A DNA stretch of 64,000 nt. It comes from Chitinilyticum piscinae. GTDB lineage: Bacteria; Pseudomonadota; Gammaproteobacteria; Burkholderiales; Chitinibacteraceae. The stretch is taken from the NCBI RefSeq assembly GCF_015223195.1, contig NZ_JADFUA010000008.1, positions 1 through 64,000 of the forward strand, written 5' to 3'. The translations under genes were made by a program, and so were the position numbers. Below, in pieces: positions 30,191 through 39,814 of this stretch. Position 1 is the first letter of the stretch; each line of letters starts with the position of its first letter. The notes beneath the pieces were generated by a model. That model saw only the letters and a program-made list of their open reading frames with translations, ran no database searches and was not told the DNA's origin.

Positions 30191-31801
30191 ATGACGTTCA
30201 GCCGAGCATCCGGCCTGCTAGCCCACATCACCTCGCTACCTTCGCCTTACGGCATCGGCGACCTTGGTCCGGCAGCCTGCCGCTTCGCCGATTTTCTGCA
30301 GTCCGCTGGCCAGACGCTGTGGCAGGTTCTGCCGCTGGGCGTGACCAGCTATGGCGATTCGCCCTACCAGTCGTTTTCCACCTTTGCCGGCAACCACTAC
30401 CTGATCAGCCCCGAGCTCTTGATCGCCGACGGCCTGCTCACTGACGCCGATATCCCGGCACTCGCCTTTGATGCCCAGCGCGTCGATTTCGGCAGCGTCA
30501 TCCCGTGGAAAATGACCGTGCTGCGTGCGGCATGGCGCAACTATCAGGCCAGCCCGCCTGCCGCCTTGAAAAAGGAGTTCGCAACCTTCTGCAAGCAACA
30601 CGCCTGGCTGGATGACTTTGCGCTGTTTGTCGCCTGCAAATTCCACTTCATCGCCGCGCGGCAGAATGACTATGAAACGCCCGAATACCAGAGCTACTAC
30701 CAGCGCCTGGCCGGGCGATTGAGCGACAACCAGATCAAGGACTGCTACTACGGCGCGGTGTGGAATTCCTGGCCCGCCGAGCTGGCCGCACGCAATCCCA
30801 AGGCATTGAGCCACTGGCGCAAGACGCTGGCCGATGACGTGACTTTTTATCAGTTCCTGCAGTTCCTGTTCTTCCGCCAGTGGGGGCAACTCAAGACCTA
30901 CGCCAATGAGCGCGGAATCCGGCTGATTGGAGATATTCCGATTTTCGTCGCCTTCGATTCGGCTGACGTGTGGGCAAACCAATCCCTCTTCTGCCTCGAT
31001 GCCGCCGGCGACCCGAATGAAGTCGCCGGCGTACCGCCCGATTATTTTTCCGCCACCGGCCAGCTGTGGGGCAACCCGCTGTACGACTGGGCCAAACACC
31101 AGGAGCAGGACTTTGCCTGGTGGATAGACCGCATCGCCGCACTGCTCGCCACCACCGACATCGTGCGCATCGACCACTTCCGCGCCTTTGCAGCTTACTG
31201 GGCGGTGCCGTTCGGCGAAGCCACGGCGGTGAACGGCCAGTGGAAAAAGTCGCCGGGCAAGGCGCTGTTCGCCGCCATCGAAAAGGCGCTGGGCAAAAAC
31301 CTGCCCATCATCGCCGAAGACCTCGGCATCATCACGCCGGACGTCACCGCCTTGCGCGAAAAGCTGGGTCTGCCCGGCATGAAGGTGCTGCAGTTTGCGT
31401 TTGATGCCGACGCGGCCAGCGACCATCTGCCGCACAACTATCCGGATAGCCGCACAGTGGTCTACACCGGCACGCACGACAATGACACCACGCTGGGCTG
31501 GTATGGCGCGGCCAATGACAAGGCACGCGACTATTTCCGCCGCTATCTGAACACCTCGGGCGAAGCCGCAGGGTGGGACCTGATCCGGCTGGCCTGGTCG
31601 ACGAATGCCGTTTTCGCCATCGCCCCGGTACAGGACGTGCTGGGTGCCGGAGCACAAGCGCGCATGAACACCCCTGGCACGGCCAGCGGCAACTGGCAGT
31701 ACCGCTTCAGCGCCGACGCGCTCAACAGCGGGCAAGCCGAGGGACTGAAGTACCTGAGCCAGCTGTACGGGCGCAATGGGCTGAGTACCTCGGCACCATA
31801 A
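30191..31801 (+). CDS. malQ: 4-alpha-glucanotransferase (amylomaltase)
   Basis: A 536-residue GH77 enzyme. Features are SGLLAHITSLPSPYGIGDLG at the N-terminus, GDIPIFVAFDSADVWANQ, the nucleophile region IVRIDHFRAF, the acid/base IIAEDLG and GTHDNDTT. It transfers maltosyl units between short glucans made by debranching. The ATG at 30191 was chosen because AGGTG lies 6 bases upstream; that AGGTG includes an in-frame GTG (30182) less likely to be used. It is transcribed away from the glg operon and completes the glycogen set. Confidence 0.95.
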   Translation: MTFSRASGLLAHITSLPSPYGIGDLGPAACRFADFLQSAGQTLWQVLPLGVTSYGDSPYQSFSTFAGNHYLISPELLIADGLLTDADIPALAFDAQRVDFGSVIPWKMTVLRAAWRNYQASPPAALKKEFATFCKQHAWLDDFALFVACKFHFIAARQNDYETPEYQSYYQRLAGRLSDNQIKDCYYGAVWNSWPAELAARNPKALSHWRKTLADDVTFYQFLQFLFFRQWGQLKTYANERGIRLIGDIPIFVAFDSADVWANQSLFCLDAAGDPNEVAGVPPDYFSATGQLWGNPLYDWAKHQEQDFAWWIDRIAALLATTDIVRIDHFRAFAAYWAVPFGEATAVNGQWKKSPGKALFAAIEKALGKNLPIIAEDLGIITPDVTALREKLGLPGMKVLQFAFDADAASDHLPHNYPDSRTVVYTGTHDNDTTLGWYGAANDKARDYFRRYLNTSGEAAGWDLIRLAWSTNAVFAIAPVQDVLGAGAQARMNTPGTASGNWQYRFSADALNSGQAEGLKYLSQLYGRNGLSTSAP

Positions 31802-31934
31802 AGCCAATACGTATACGAATAGACGCAAAACAGGAAAACGGATACACCTATATACCCAACACTGTATTTAGCGCAAAAGCCTGGAGCCTCCCTGACTGCA
31901 ACACCGTCACGCGTGCTCCGGGAAGGATAACCTG

Positions 31935-33086
31935 ATGATGACCACAGACAAACCCGCCTTGCCTCCAGCCACGCCCGGCGCCGCAAATCCGGCAGGCATA
32001 CTAATCGGCCCCAACTGGTTTGCATCGGTGATGGGCACCGGCATCCTGGCGATAGCCGGAAAACTGCAGCCCATCCGCTTCCCCGGGCTTGAGCTGATCA
32101 TCACCAGCGCCTGGCTGGCAGCAACGCTACTGCTGATCGTGCTGCTGATCGCAGCGACCTGGAACTGGTGCAGCCGCCCAGCGGCTCTGAACGCCCTGCT
32201 CGATGACCCGGTCGGCATCCAGTTTTTCGGGGCGCCTCCGATGGCCATTCTCACCGTGGGAACAGCCACGATGCTGGTCGGGCCCCAGCACATCGGCCTT
32301 GAACTGGCGATGTTCATCAAGATCGGCTGCTGGCTGACCGGAACCATACTGGGCTTCGCCTGCGCGGTGCTGGTCACCTTCCGCCTGTTTACCCGCCTGC
32401 AGGTCAAGCATGACTCCGCCTTCGGTGGCTGGCTGATGCCCGTCGTGCCTCCCATGGTTTCGGCGGCGGCGGCAGCGCAACTCATTCCATACATTGAAGA
32501 TGCCCTCTGGCGGCATAGCTTGCTGGTCATCAGCTATTCGCTCTTCGGCATGAGCCTGATTGCCTCCTTGGTCATCATTTCACTGATCTGGAGCCGGCTA
32601 GCCCATTATGGCTCCTCGGGCGGCGTGCGCGTCCCGACCCTGTGGATCGTGCTGGGGCCGGTTGGCCAATCGATTACGGCAGCAGGCGGGCTGGGGATCG
32701 CGGCTGTGGCCTATGATGGCGCAACCCTGCCCTTTGCGGAGGGCTTGCTGAACATCGGATTGTTCTACGGGCTGGTGATGTGGGGGTTCATGTGGCTGTG
32801 GATGGCCCTCGCCATCCTGCTCACCTGGCGGGCAATCCGCCGCCAGATGGGATTTGCCCTGACCTGGTGGTCCTTCACCTTTCCGGTCGGCACCTGTGTC
32901 ACCGGAACCTGCGTTTTGTCGATCATGCTGAAACTGCCGCTGTTTCGCTGGATCGCCCTGTTGCTGTATGCCGTGCTGCTGTGCGCGTGGCTGCTGGTGT
33001 TTGCCCAGACACTGAGGGGCGTGATTTCGGGAAAACTGCTGCGCCCGCCTTTGATTAGTCCACATCCTGTAGCACGGAAGGAATAA
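31935..33086 (+). CDS. TDT (tellurite-resistance/dicarboxylate) family transporter
   Basis: A 383-residue polytopic membrane protein with about ten transmembrane helices in the SLAC1/TehA/Mae1 fold. Family hallmarks are NWFASVMGTGILAIAG near the N-terminus (the conserved P-x-W-F-x-x-V-M-G-T-G motif in variant form) and a late WSFTFPVGTC segment. Members export anions such as C4-dicarboxylates, sulfite or nitrate; the substrate is not readable here. A gap of 133 bp after malQ with a TATACCC motif suggests independent transcription. Confidence 0.85.
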   Translation: MMTTDKPALPPATPGAANPAGILIGPNWFASVMGTGILAIAGKLQPIRFPGLELIITSAWLAATLLLIVLLIAATWNWCSRPAALNALLDDPVGIQFFGAPPMAILTVGTATMLVGPQHIGLELAMFIKIGCWLTGTILGFACAVLVTFRLFTRLQVKHDSAFGGWLMPVVPPMVSAAAAAQLIPYIEDALWRHSLLVISYSLFGMSLIASLVIISLIWSRLAHYGSSGGVRVPTLWIVLGPVGQSITAAGGLGIAAVAYDGATLPFAEGLLNIGLFYGLVMWGFMWLWMALAILLTWRAIRRQMGFALTWWSFTFPVGTCVTGTCVLSIMLKLPLFRWIALLLYAVLLCAWLLVFAQTLRGVISGKLLRPPLISPHPVARKE

Positions 33087-33287
33087 TCAGCCGCATCTGG
33101 CAATGGGCTGGATTGAGGACAAAGCGTACACGATCAAAAACAGTCGCTCTGCGCGCCTTGAAACTTACAAACATAACAAAAAGCCAAATACCAAAGACAG
33201 CAATTGCCAGAATTTTACAATCAAGTGCACGAGCTGCTTGAATATGGCCCTTAGACTTGACCTACCTCGTCAAGGAGAACCCGGCTC

Positions 33288-33842
33288 ATGAGCGACAGAG
33301 CCGCTTGCCTCCCTTCATCTCTAGCCTGTTATGACAAGCTCTGGGCAAGGCTGTGGTGGCACCTCCCGCTAAACATCCTGTGCCTTGCCCTTGGAGTAGC
33401 AATCGCGCTGATAGCCCCCCAACTAGCCGCCGATACTCCGCAACCAGCAATCTGGATTTTTGTGCTGCTATTTGGCGGATTAGGTGCTGCCGGACTTTGG
33501 GTGAGCCTAAAAACCTGGCGGAACAGGCATCAGCCACGACTAGCCGCCGACGAGCACAGCATATTCCTTGCCAAACTCGGTCACCGCCTGCCCTGGACGG
33601 TGGTGGAGGAGATTGATGCCAAGGAATTCGATGTCAACGGGATCATGCAGCTGCAACTAGTCATTACTCTTACAGCGGAGACGGCCGCGCCCCGCCTGCC
33701 GCGTTTCCTTGGCAGCTGCACCTACAAGCGCTCAAAACATCAGGTCAGATTCGGCAGCACCGGTTTTCGCAACCTGTCCAACCGCGGCGCGGTCAGCATG
33801 CTGGCGCACCTTTGGCTGAACGTACAAGAATGCATGCCTTGA
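33288..33842 (+). CDS. Uncharacterised membrane protein with two N-terminal helices
   Basis: A 184-residue protein. Two transmembrane helices (about residues 25-46 and 53-74) are followed by a roughly 100-residue soluble domain of alternating strands (HSIFLAKLGHRLPWTVVEEID, QLQLVITLT) that looks like a bacterial PH-type domain. I do not recognise a named family with certainty. AAGGAG precedes the ATG. The 200-bp upstream gap (33087-33287) is unusually A-rich with no recognisable gene. It overlaps the next, frameshifted membrane gene by 13 bases. Confidence 0.7.
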   Translation: MSDRAACLPSSLACYDKLWARLWWHLPLNILCLALGVAIALIAPQLAADTPQPAIWIFVLLFGGLGAAGLWVSLKTWRNRHQPRLAADEHSIFLAKLGHRLPWTVVEEIDAKEFDVNGIMQLQLVITLTAETAAPRLPRFLGSCTYKRSKHQVRFGSTGFRNLSNRGAVSMLAHLWLNVQECMP

Positions 33843-34220
33843 ACCGCAACGCCGTGAATTCGAACACATCAGACATGCTTTTCCGTAGCTGGCGCGGCTG
33901 GTCCTGGCTGCTGGGCGCCGCTTCGCTGATTGTTCCCATCCTGCTTTATGCATTGCAGGAGCAAGCGTTTCGGGAGGGGGGCGCGTACCGCAGGCGAAAC
34001 CGGCCCCGTTTGCGGAATGCCACTGCTGGGCGCGATGCTGCTGTCAGTACTTGCAGGAATCGTCCTTTCCGCCATGGCGCTGTTTGCCGGCTGGAAGAGC
34101 TACCGGCAGCTCGACGTGCCGCGTGAGCCTGCGCGCCTGATCGAGGTCCTGGCCTGTGGCTCCCTGCTGGTCCTGGCCTGGATAAGCATGGCGCTACTCT
34201 TGCTCGCCGCACTGTTCTGA
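33830..34220 (+). pseudogene. Small three-helix membrane protein split by a frameshift at a G6 tract
   Basis: Reading from ATG 33830 gives a basic N-terminus and one transmembrane helix (SWLLGAASLIVPILLYAL) up to the G6 run at 33976-33981. After that the frame continues into charged, non-membrane sequence and stops at 34126. The +1 frame from the same point encodes two more good transmembrane helices (LLGAMLLSVLAGIVLSAMAL; LLVLAWISMALLLLAALF) ending at 34220. Removing one G restores a single 129-residue protein with three helices. Either a real frameshift, a slippery contingency tract or a sequencing error is possible. No known family recognised. Confidence 0.6.
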
Positions 34221-34343
34221 CACCGCCCCCACCGCGGAAAGAGTGAAGTGCACCACTGATAGCGGGAAGGTATCGACACATAACCCATGAAAAACAAGCC
34301 TTCCGTTAATATACCCGACACCCGACCCTTGCAAACGCTCATC

Positions 34344-35762
34344 ATGCCACTTCGCCATTTCTGCATTACGACACTGTTTCTGCTTGGCTGCTCCCAAGCG
34401 GCCACACTGGAGCAACTGTTTGAACAGAAGCAATTTGCCGAATTCCAGCCCAAAGCCCTGGCAGCGGCAGAGCAAGGCGATGCGCAAGCGCTGTTTCTGC
34501 AGGGCAAGGCACACCATCTGCACCTGATCAAAACACCGGATGCAGCCGATTACGACGAAGCAGAAGAGCTGGAGCTGGCGCATCGCTATTACGAGCAAGC
34601 GCGCGCCAAGGGCTCCGCGCGCGCCAGCCACAATCTGGGCCTTTTGCTCATCGAGCAGGGCGACAAACCCGCGGGCATAGCCCTGCTGGAAGAAGCACTG
34701 GCACGCGGCATGAAAGTACCGACACTGCAGGTACTGGCCCGCGCAGTCAGTCCCGATGCCCCGCTGTATCTGGTCGATGCGGACACCATCCGCGCCCATA
34801 GCCAATCCGGTGACTACTTCGCAGCGGCACTGGCAGCGCAGCCAGACGTACTCACACTGGAACAGGAAGCGGCTGGGCAATACCTGCGGGCCTACCTGTA
34901 TTACCTGAAGGCCCGCACGGATGTGCAGGAAGAATTTGATCAGGCCGCGCTGCGCCAGCGCGTCATCAGCTGGCTGAGCAAGGGCCAGCAGCGCAATAAC
35001 CCTGCAGCCTGGGCCAATTACGGCATTCTACTGATGGAAGAAGCCAATGCCGCCAGCGGCCGCTCACAAGCTGCCGACTATGCACAGGCTCGTGCCGCGC
35101 TGGAACGCGGGGCAGCACTGAATAATCCGGTTGCGCATTTCCAGCTGGCTGAGTTGGCCTATGCCGGACGAGGCCTGCCACAGCGCGATTTCGGGCAGGC
35201 ATTACAACATTACGAAGCCGCAGCACTGCTGGGACTGAAAGTCGCGGTTGAACCCGCGCGCCAGCAACTGCTGCAAGCGCTAGCCGGCGAAACGGATCTG
35301 GCCAAGCTGGAGACGGGAAAGCAAAGGTTGGCGGCGCTGCACCGGATTGATCCTCAAGCTTTCGCCTTTCCCGACTCTGCCCTGGAAGATCGCATCGCCT
35401 GGGGCGAGCTGCTCGCCAGCGAAAAGGCTGCCGCCAAACCACTGCCCGCCCTGCCGCTGAGTCTGACCGTATGCGGTCTGGGCAGAAATGAATCGTCACT
35501 GGGCGAAGGGCTGGACTGGTGGCTGGTCGCCTACGAAGAAATGTACGAGGCGGTCAAAGTGCCCATTCAGGGCCGCATCGACCGCAAAGGTTGCGTACGC
35601 GCCAAGGGTAAGACCCTCGATCCGCTACGCCCGTATCTGGAGCGCGGCGCCATCACAGCACTGGCCTTCCCGGGGCTTCACCTGCCGCTGATTTCCCACA
35701 TCAGCGCCAATAGCGTCCAGCTGGAACTGCGCGATCAAGACAGCGCGCAACCGCCGCAGTAA
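34344..35762 (+). CDS. TPR/Sel1-like repeat lipoprotein
   Basis: A 472-residue predicted lipoprotein. The ATG at 34344 gives a short signal peptide ending in the lipobox LLGC (Cys16); an upstream in-frame ATG at 34287 would bury it. The body contains Sel1/TPR-like helical pairs with the A-x-x-x-L-G-x-L pattern (GSARASHNLGLLLIEQGD, NPAAWANYGILLMEEANA, NPVAHFQLAELAYAGRGLP). The last 100 residues form a distinct domain (LPLSLTVCGLGRN, VPIQGRIDRKGCVRAK). Sel1-like proteins are protein-interaction scaffolds, often of the envelope. Specific function unknown. Confidence 0.75.
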   Translation: MPLRHFCITTLFLLGCSQAATLEQLFEQKQFAEFQPKALAAAEQGDAQALFLQGKAHHLHLIKTPDAADYDEAEELELAHRYYEQARAKGSARASHNLGLLLIEQGDKPAGIALLEEALARGMKVPTLQVLARAVSPDAPLYLVDADTIRAHSQSGDYFAAALAAQPDVLTLEQEAAGQYLRAYLYYLKARTDVQEEFDQAALRQRVISWLSKGQQRNNPAAWANYGILLMEEANAASGRSQAADYAQARAALERGAALNNPVAHFQLAELAYAGRGLPQRDFGQALQHYEAAALLGLKVAVEPARQQLLQALAGETDLAKLETGKQRLAALHRIDPQAFAFPDSALEDRIAWGELLASEKAAAKPLPALPLSLTVCGLGRNESSLGEGLDWWLVAYEEMYEAVKVPIQGRIDRKGCVRAKGKTLDPLRPYLERGAITALAFPGLHLPLISHISANSVQLELRDQDSAQPPQ

Positions 35763-35807
35763 ACCGTCAGCTTGCTGCGGCAGAACCTTGTGCGGGGCCG
35801 CACCTGC

Positions 35808-38273
35808 TCAGCGCGCGGGAGCGGGAGGGGAACTCCCCCCCAGCATGGCCTGCGCCGCTTCGGTGACACTGCGCAGATGGATATCCTGCTGCGGAAAGGG
35901 GATCTCGACCCCGGCTTCACGCAGGCGGTCATGAATGGCCAGCGCCAGCGAGCTGCGAATTTCGTTGGAAAGGTCGTAATTATCGGTCCAAGCCCGCACG
36001 GTGAAATCCAGCGAGCTGGCACCAAAACCGCTAAAAAGCACCACCGGCGGCAGAACATGACTCACCCCGGCCGTCTTGTTTACCAGCTCCAGCAGCATCG
36101 CCTGCACCGCCCGCGGATCGCTGCCATAGGCGACCCCAACCGGGATCTCGATGCGGCGACGGCGGTTGTTCAGTGTCCAGTTGGTCAGCTTCTCCGCCAA
36201 CAGCATGCCGTTGGGGATGACCACATCCGCACCATCGAAGGTGGTGACCGTGGTCGTGCGCATGCCGATTTCACGCACGGTACCCGCCGTACCCGATACC
36301 TCGACGGTATCGCCGGGCTGAATCGGGCGCTCCAGCATCAGGATCAGCCCGGAAACAAAATTGTTCACGACGGTCTGCAGACCAAAACCGATCCCCACAC
36401 TCAATGCGCCGATCACCATCGCCAGCTGTCCGAGCTGGAAGCCGGCCGCACTCAGCGCCAGCACCAAGCCCAATAGCAGTACAGCGTAATAGCTCATGGT
36501 GGCCACGCTGTTGGCAACGCCGCGTGGCAGCGTCAGCATGGGCAGAATATCGTCATTGAGAATCAAGCGCAGCATTCTGGCGACCCAGAACGACAGAAAG
36601 ACGGAAACACAGAACAGGACGATGCCGCCAATCGTGACCGTCACCGCGCCAACGCCCAGCGAGAGCGCCGCCCCTTCGGCAAGCAGACTGCGCAGCGGTA
36701 GCCACAGATGGAAAAGCTGCAGCACCCCGGAAAACCAGGCCAGCACAACCAGCACATTCAGCAGCTGTCCAGCCAACTGCAACAGCCGGGCAGCATTTGC
36801 TCTGCCTTGCTGCCCTCTCTGAAATAGTCGACGCAATCCGAAATGCGTGTAGGCCTGCAAGACATTGCGCGCCGCCAGCAGGAACAACCCGGTGTAGATC
36901 GCCGAAATCACCCCATCGCTGAGCAGGTCAGCCAGATAGACGCGTCCGGTCACATTGCCCAGCAGTGCAGCCGCCATCAGCACAATGCCGATTCCCAGCA
37001 GCAACTGCACGACCTTGCGCAAACGCGGCCAGGCAAATTCATCTTTCAGACTAGCAACGCGCCGCCAGACCAAAGACAACACCAGCATCACCGACAACCC
37101 TTGCACCAGCAGCAACGAACGATAGACCGGAGGCGAGGCACTGAACAGGCTGCCGGCCAGTTCAAGCAGAATGAACACCAGCGTGGCATACACCCAATGA
37201 CCGGCAAGTTGCTGCATGCGCCCGGATTGCAAGCGCATTACCGGCAACCAAGCCGCCAGCAGTAACAGCTGCTGGCGCAGATAGGGACCGTGCACCGTGA
37301 TCAGCAGCTGCATGACCAGATACAGCAGGATCAGCGCCGCAATCGGACGAGACAGGGTTTTGCGGTAATTGGCAAAATCGCTGCCGGCCAGCCCCTCGCG
37401 ACGCGCCGCACGGCTGATCCAGAGCAATACGGGCAGCAGGATCAATCCAAACAGGGTGGCGGCAAATTGTTGCCGCTGGGTATGTTCCTCGAACAGCGAA
37501 TAGAAATCAGCCTCAACCTTGAGCGTCTCCAGCAGGCGCAAGGAGCTCGTCGCAGCCCCTTCTGTTTTCTCATTGAAGATCTGCCATAGCCCGGGTGCAT
37601 CCTTGCTCCATACGCCCTGACCACTACTGGCCAGCAACCCACCCAACTGCTGACGACTACCGTCAAGCTCCTGCTTCAAGGCAGCCGCACGCTTGCTCAG
37701 CGCAATCAATGCACTCAACGGCGGCGCAATGGCGCCTTCAGCTTGCTCGAATACGGCGGACAATTCGGCGATGCTACTCAGTAGCGGCGGCGCCAGCCCG
37801 CCATCAAGCGCCTCACTGGTCTTGAGCCAGCGCAGACGCCGCTGCGCGAGCTTTGCGGCATCCACCGACAAGGACTGCCCGCCCTTCTCCGCCCTTTCCT
37901 GCCAGCTGGCGAGCTGACGCTGGAGCAAGGTGAGATGCTGATCCAGCGAAAGCAGATGAACATAACTGAGCACCCGTGCGTGCGCCGGCGCGGCATTGGC
38001 CATAACGATGCGAGAGCGCCCTTCGATTTCTTGCAACTCGCGCTCAAGCCCGGCCGGGTCAGCCGCCAGCGCGCTGCGTGACAGCACGCCTTCGGCAAAG
38101 GTGGTGTCCGCGGCAATCTGGGCGGGAATATCCTCGATCGCGACCGCCTGAATAATGGGCTCGGGCGCAGTTTTGCCCTCGTCCTGTACGGGCAAGAGCG
38201 CGGTAGCCGGCAGCAGCGCCGGCCAGCACAGCAAGAGAGCAATCAAACTGGAGAGTGCATGTTTTTTCGACAT
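35808..38273 (-). CDS. Large MscS-family mechanosensitive channel (MscK/MscM-like)
   Basis: An 821-residue channel protein. A signal peptide (SSLIALLLCWPALLPATA) precedes a periplasmic, coiled-coil-rich domain (about 25-270), then several transmembrane helices (from about 276 to 600), then the MscS core. The pore helix and signature are GALSVGIGFGLQTVVNNFVSG and LERPIQPGDTVEV; the C-terminal alpha-beta domain (RRIEIPVGVAYGSDP) follows. Such channels open under hypo-osmotic membrane tension. It is convergent with the preceding lipoprotein gene with a 45-bp gap showing no clear hairpin. Confidence 0.9.
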   Translation of the reverse strand: MSKKHALSSLIALLLCWPALLPATALLPVQDEGKTAPEPIIQAVAIEDIPAQIAADTTFAEGVLSRSALAADPAGLERELQEIEGRSRIVMANAAPAHARVLSYVHLLSLDQHLTLLQRQLASWQERAEKGGQSLSVDAAKLAQRRLRWLKTSEALDGGLAPPLLSSIAELSAVFEQAEGAIAPPLSALIALSKRAAALKQELDGSRQQLGGLLASSGQGVWSKDAPGLWQIFNEKTEGAATSSLRLLETLKVEADFYSLFEEHTQRQQFAATLFGLILLPVLLWISRAARREGLAGSDFANYRKTLSRPIAALILLYLVMQLLITVHGPYLRQQLLLLAAWLPVMRLQSGRMQQLAGHWVYATLVFILLELAGSLFSASPPVYRSLLLVQGLSVMLVLSLVWRRVASLKDEFAWPRLRKVVQLLLGIGIVLMAAALLGNVTGRVYLADLLSDGVISAIYTGLFLLAARNVLQAYTHFGLRRLFQRGQQGRANAARLLQLAGQLLNVLVVLAWFSGVLQLFHLWLPLRSLLAEGAALSLGVGAVTVTIGGIVLFCVSVFLSFWVARMLRLILNDDILPMLTLPRGVANSVATMSYYAVLLLGLVLALSAAGFQLGQLAMVIGALSVGIGFGLQTVVNNFVSGLILMLERPIQPGDTVEVSGTAGTVREIGMRTTTVTTFDGADVVIPNGMLLAEKLTNWTLNNRRRRIEIPVGVAYGSDPRAVQAMLLELVNKTAGVSHVLPPVVLFSGFGASSLDFTVRAWTDNYDLSNEIRSSLALAIHDRLREAGVEIPFPQQDIHLRSVTEAAQAMLGGSSPPAPAR

Positions 38274-38438
38274 TGCGATTAGATGATTGGCCTATCAATC
38301 AGGCCATTGTATGCATTCTCGTTACATAACCGTACCCTTATTCTTGCCCTCCTCGGATATAGCCTTGCCATTCAATCCGGCTAGCCCTCTGCAACATAGT
38401 CGAGTAAAATTGTCGGATTATTTCTTCGCCCCTCTCGC

Positions 38439-39212
38439 ATGCTTGCCTACCTCAGCGAAACCATCAATGTGATTCTGGAGCGCGACCCTGCGGCCAAAAG
38501 CCGCCTGGAAGTCGTGCTTTGCTATCCGGGCTTTCATGCGCTGGCACTGCATCGTGTTTCACACGGTTTGTGGGTGCGTGAATTGCGCTTGCTGGCACGG
38601 GTTGTTTCGCAGCTCGGACGCTTTCTCACCGGCATCGAAATCCACCCCGGTGCCACCATCGGCCGGCGCGTATTCATCGACCACGGCATGGGCGTGGTCA
38701 TCGGCGAAACCGCCGTTCTGGGCGACGACGTCACCCTGTATCAGGGCGTCACGCTGGGCGGAACCTCGCTGGTGAAAGGCGCCAAGCGTCACCCGACACT
38801 GGAGCGTGGTGTGATCGTCGGCGCCGGCGCCAAGGTACTTGGCGGATTCACCGTCGGTGAAGGCGCCAAAATCGGCTCGAATGCAGTCGTCGTCAAGGCC
38901 GTCCCCGCCGGAGCCACGGCGGTCGGCATTCCGGCCAGAATTGTCGAGGCGGCCCCCGCAAGCTGCACCGAAGAAGATCAGGCCCGCGCCGCCAAGGCTG
39001 CCGAACTGGGTTTTTCGGCATATGGCATCTCCAGTGACATGAACGATCCGATGGTGAAAGCCATTCATGGCCTGCTGGATCACACCGTCACCACCGATGC
39101 CCGGCTCAACGCCATCCTGAAAAAGCTCGAACAGCTGGGTGTGGACTGCGCCGAAGAACGAGCGCGCGATGACAAATTCGACCCAGGCTACCTGAACAAG
39201 CTGGTCGACTAA
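38439..39212 (+). CDS. cysE: Serine O-acetyltransferase
   Basis: A 257-residue enzyme that makes O-acetylserine from serine and acetyl-CoA, the first step of cysteine synthesis. The left-handed beta-helix built of hexapeptide repeats runs from about residue 65 ([19 protein letters not shown]) through [20 protein letters not shown] to AVGIPARIV. It lies directly upstream of iscR, so cysteine supply and Fe-S assembly are neighbours, but a strong terminator separates the two. The C-terminal 60 residues are longer than in short CysE forms. Confidence 0.93.
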   Translation: MLAYLSETINVILERDPAAKSRLEVVLCYPGFHALALHRVSHGLWVRELRLLARVVSQLGRFLTGIEIHPGATIGRRVFIDHGMGVVIGETAVLGDDVTLYQGVTLGGTSLVKGAKRHPTLERGVIVGAGAKVLGGFTVGEGAKIGSNAVVVKAVPAGATAVGIPARIVEAAPASCTEEDQARAAKAAELGFSAYGISSDMNDPMVKAIHGLLDHTVTTDARLNAILKKLEQLGVDCAEERARDDKFDPGYLNKLVD

Positions 39213-39231
39213 GCCCTCCGCATTCCCAGCC

Positions 39232-39258
39232 AAACCCGACTGAACCAGTCGGGTTTTT
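39232..39258 (+). terminator. Rho-independent terminator of cysE
   Basis: A perfect 11-bp inverted repeat (AAACCCGACTG / CAGTCGGGTTT) with a 3-nt loop is followed by further T residues. It ends just before the iscR promoter, so isc transcription starts independently of cysE. Confidence 0.92.
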
Positions 39259-39281
39259 AGTTGACTAAAACACTAGGTTAT
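39257..39281 (+). promoter_or_regulatory. IscR type-1-like operator
   Basis: This 25-bp stretch matches the type-1 IscR consensus (ATASYYGACTRWWWYAGTCRRSTAT) at 21 of 25 positions by my reading. It covers the -35 box of the iscR promoter, the position used for [2Fe-2S]-IscR repression in E. coli. Confidence 0.65.
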
Positions 39282-39289
39282 TTTACGAT
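39261..39289 (+). promoter_or_regulatory. Sigma-70 promoter of the isc operon
   Basis: A -35 box TTGACT (39261-39266) and -10 box TACGAT (39284-39289) are separated by exactly 17 bases, 32 bases upstream of the iscR ATG. The -35 box lies inside the IscR site. Confidence 0.75.
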
Positions 39290-39320
39290 AGCGACGAACT
39301 AGAACTGCGAGGAAACCCGC

Positions 39321-39803
39321 ATGCGCCTGACTACCAAAGGCCGCTTTGCCGTCACTGCGATGCTCGACCTGGCGCTTCGCGAAGCGAATGGTCCGGTGAC
39401 GCTCGCCGGCATCAGCGAGCGCCAGCACATCTCGCTCTCCTATCTGGAGCAGCTGTTCGGCAAATTGCGCCGCCGTGAACTGGTGGAAAGCGTACGCGGC
39501 CCCGGCGGCGGCTACTGCCTCGCTCGTGCTGCGCACGACATCACCGTGGCAGAAATCATCTGTGCCGTTGACGAGCCACTGGATGCCACGCAATGCGGCG
39601 GCAAGGAGAACTGCCGCGATGAACACCGCTGCATGACACATGACCTGTGGTCCGGACTGAACCGCGTGATCTACGATCACCTCTCTGCCGTCAGTCTCGG
39701 CACCCTGATCGATGAACACCAGGCCAAGCAAAAACGCCGCGCCGAAGCCCTGATCGACGCCCGCATCCTGAAAGAATCCGCAGGAACCCCTGCCGCACAT
39801 TGA
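39321..39803 (+). CDS. iscR: Fe-S cluster assembly transcription factor IscR
   Basis: A 160-residue Rrf2-family regulator. An N-terminal winged helix-turn-helix ([19 protein letters not shown], recognition helix near [13 protein letters not shown]) is followed by the cluster ligands Cys92, Cys98, Cys104 and His107 ([19 protein letters not shown]). With a [2Fe-2S] cluster it represses the isc operon, sensing Fe-S demand. A matching type-1 operator lies in its own promoter. It is followed 11 bases later by iscS. Confidence 0.95.
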   Translation: MRLTTKGRFAVTAMLDLALREANGPVTLAGISERQHISLSYLEQLFGKLRRRELVESVRGPGGGYCLARAAHDITVAEIICAVDEPLDATQCGGKENCRDEHRCMTHDLWSGLNRVIYDHLSAVSLGTLIDEHQAKQKRRAEALIDARILKESAGTPAAH

Positions 39804-39814
39804 GTACCGGTACC

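Noticed and set aside
30236-31828. 530-residue ORF antisense to malQ
   Set aside because: Shadow of a real GH77 gene whose catalytic motifs are all intact on the plus strand.
33103-33291. 62-residue ORF in the A-rich gap before 33288
   Set aside because: Lys/Asn-rich, no ribosome-binding site, no hydrophobic or domain pattern; likely chance.
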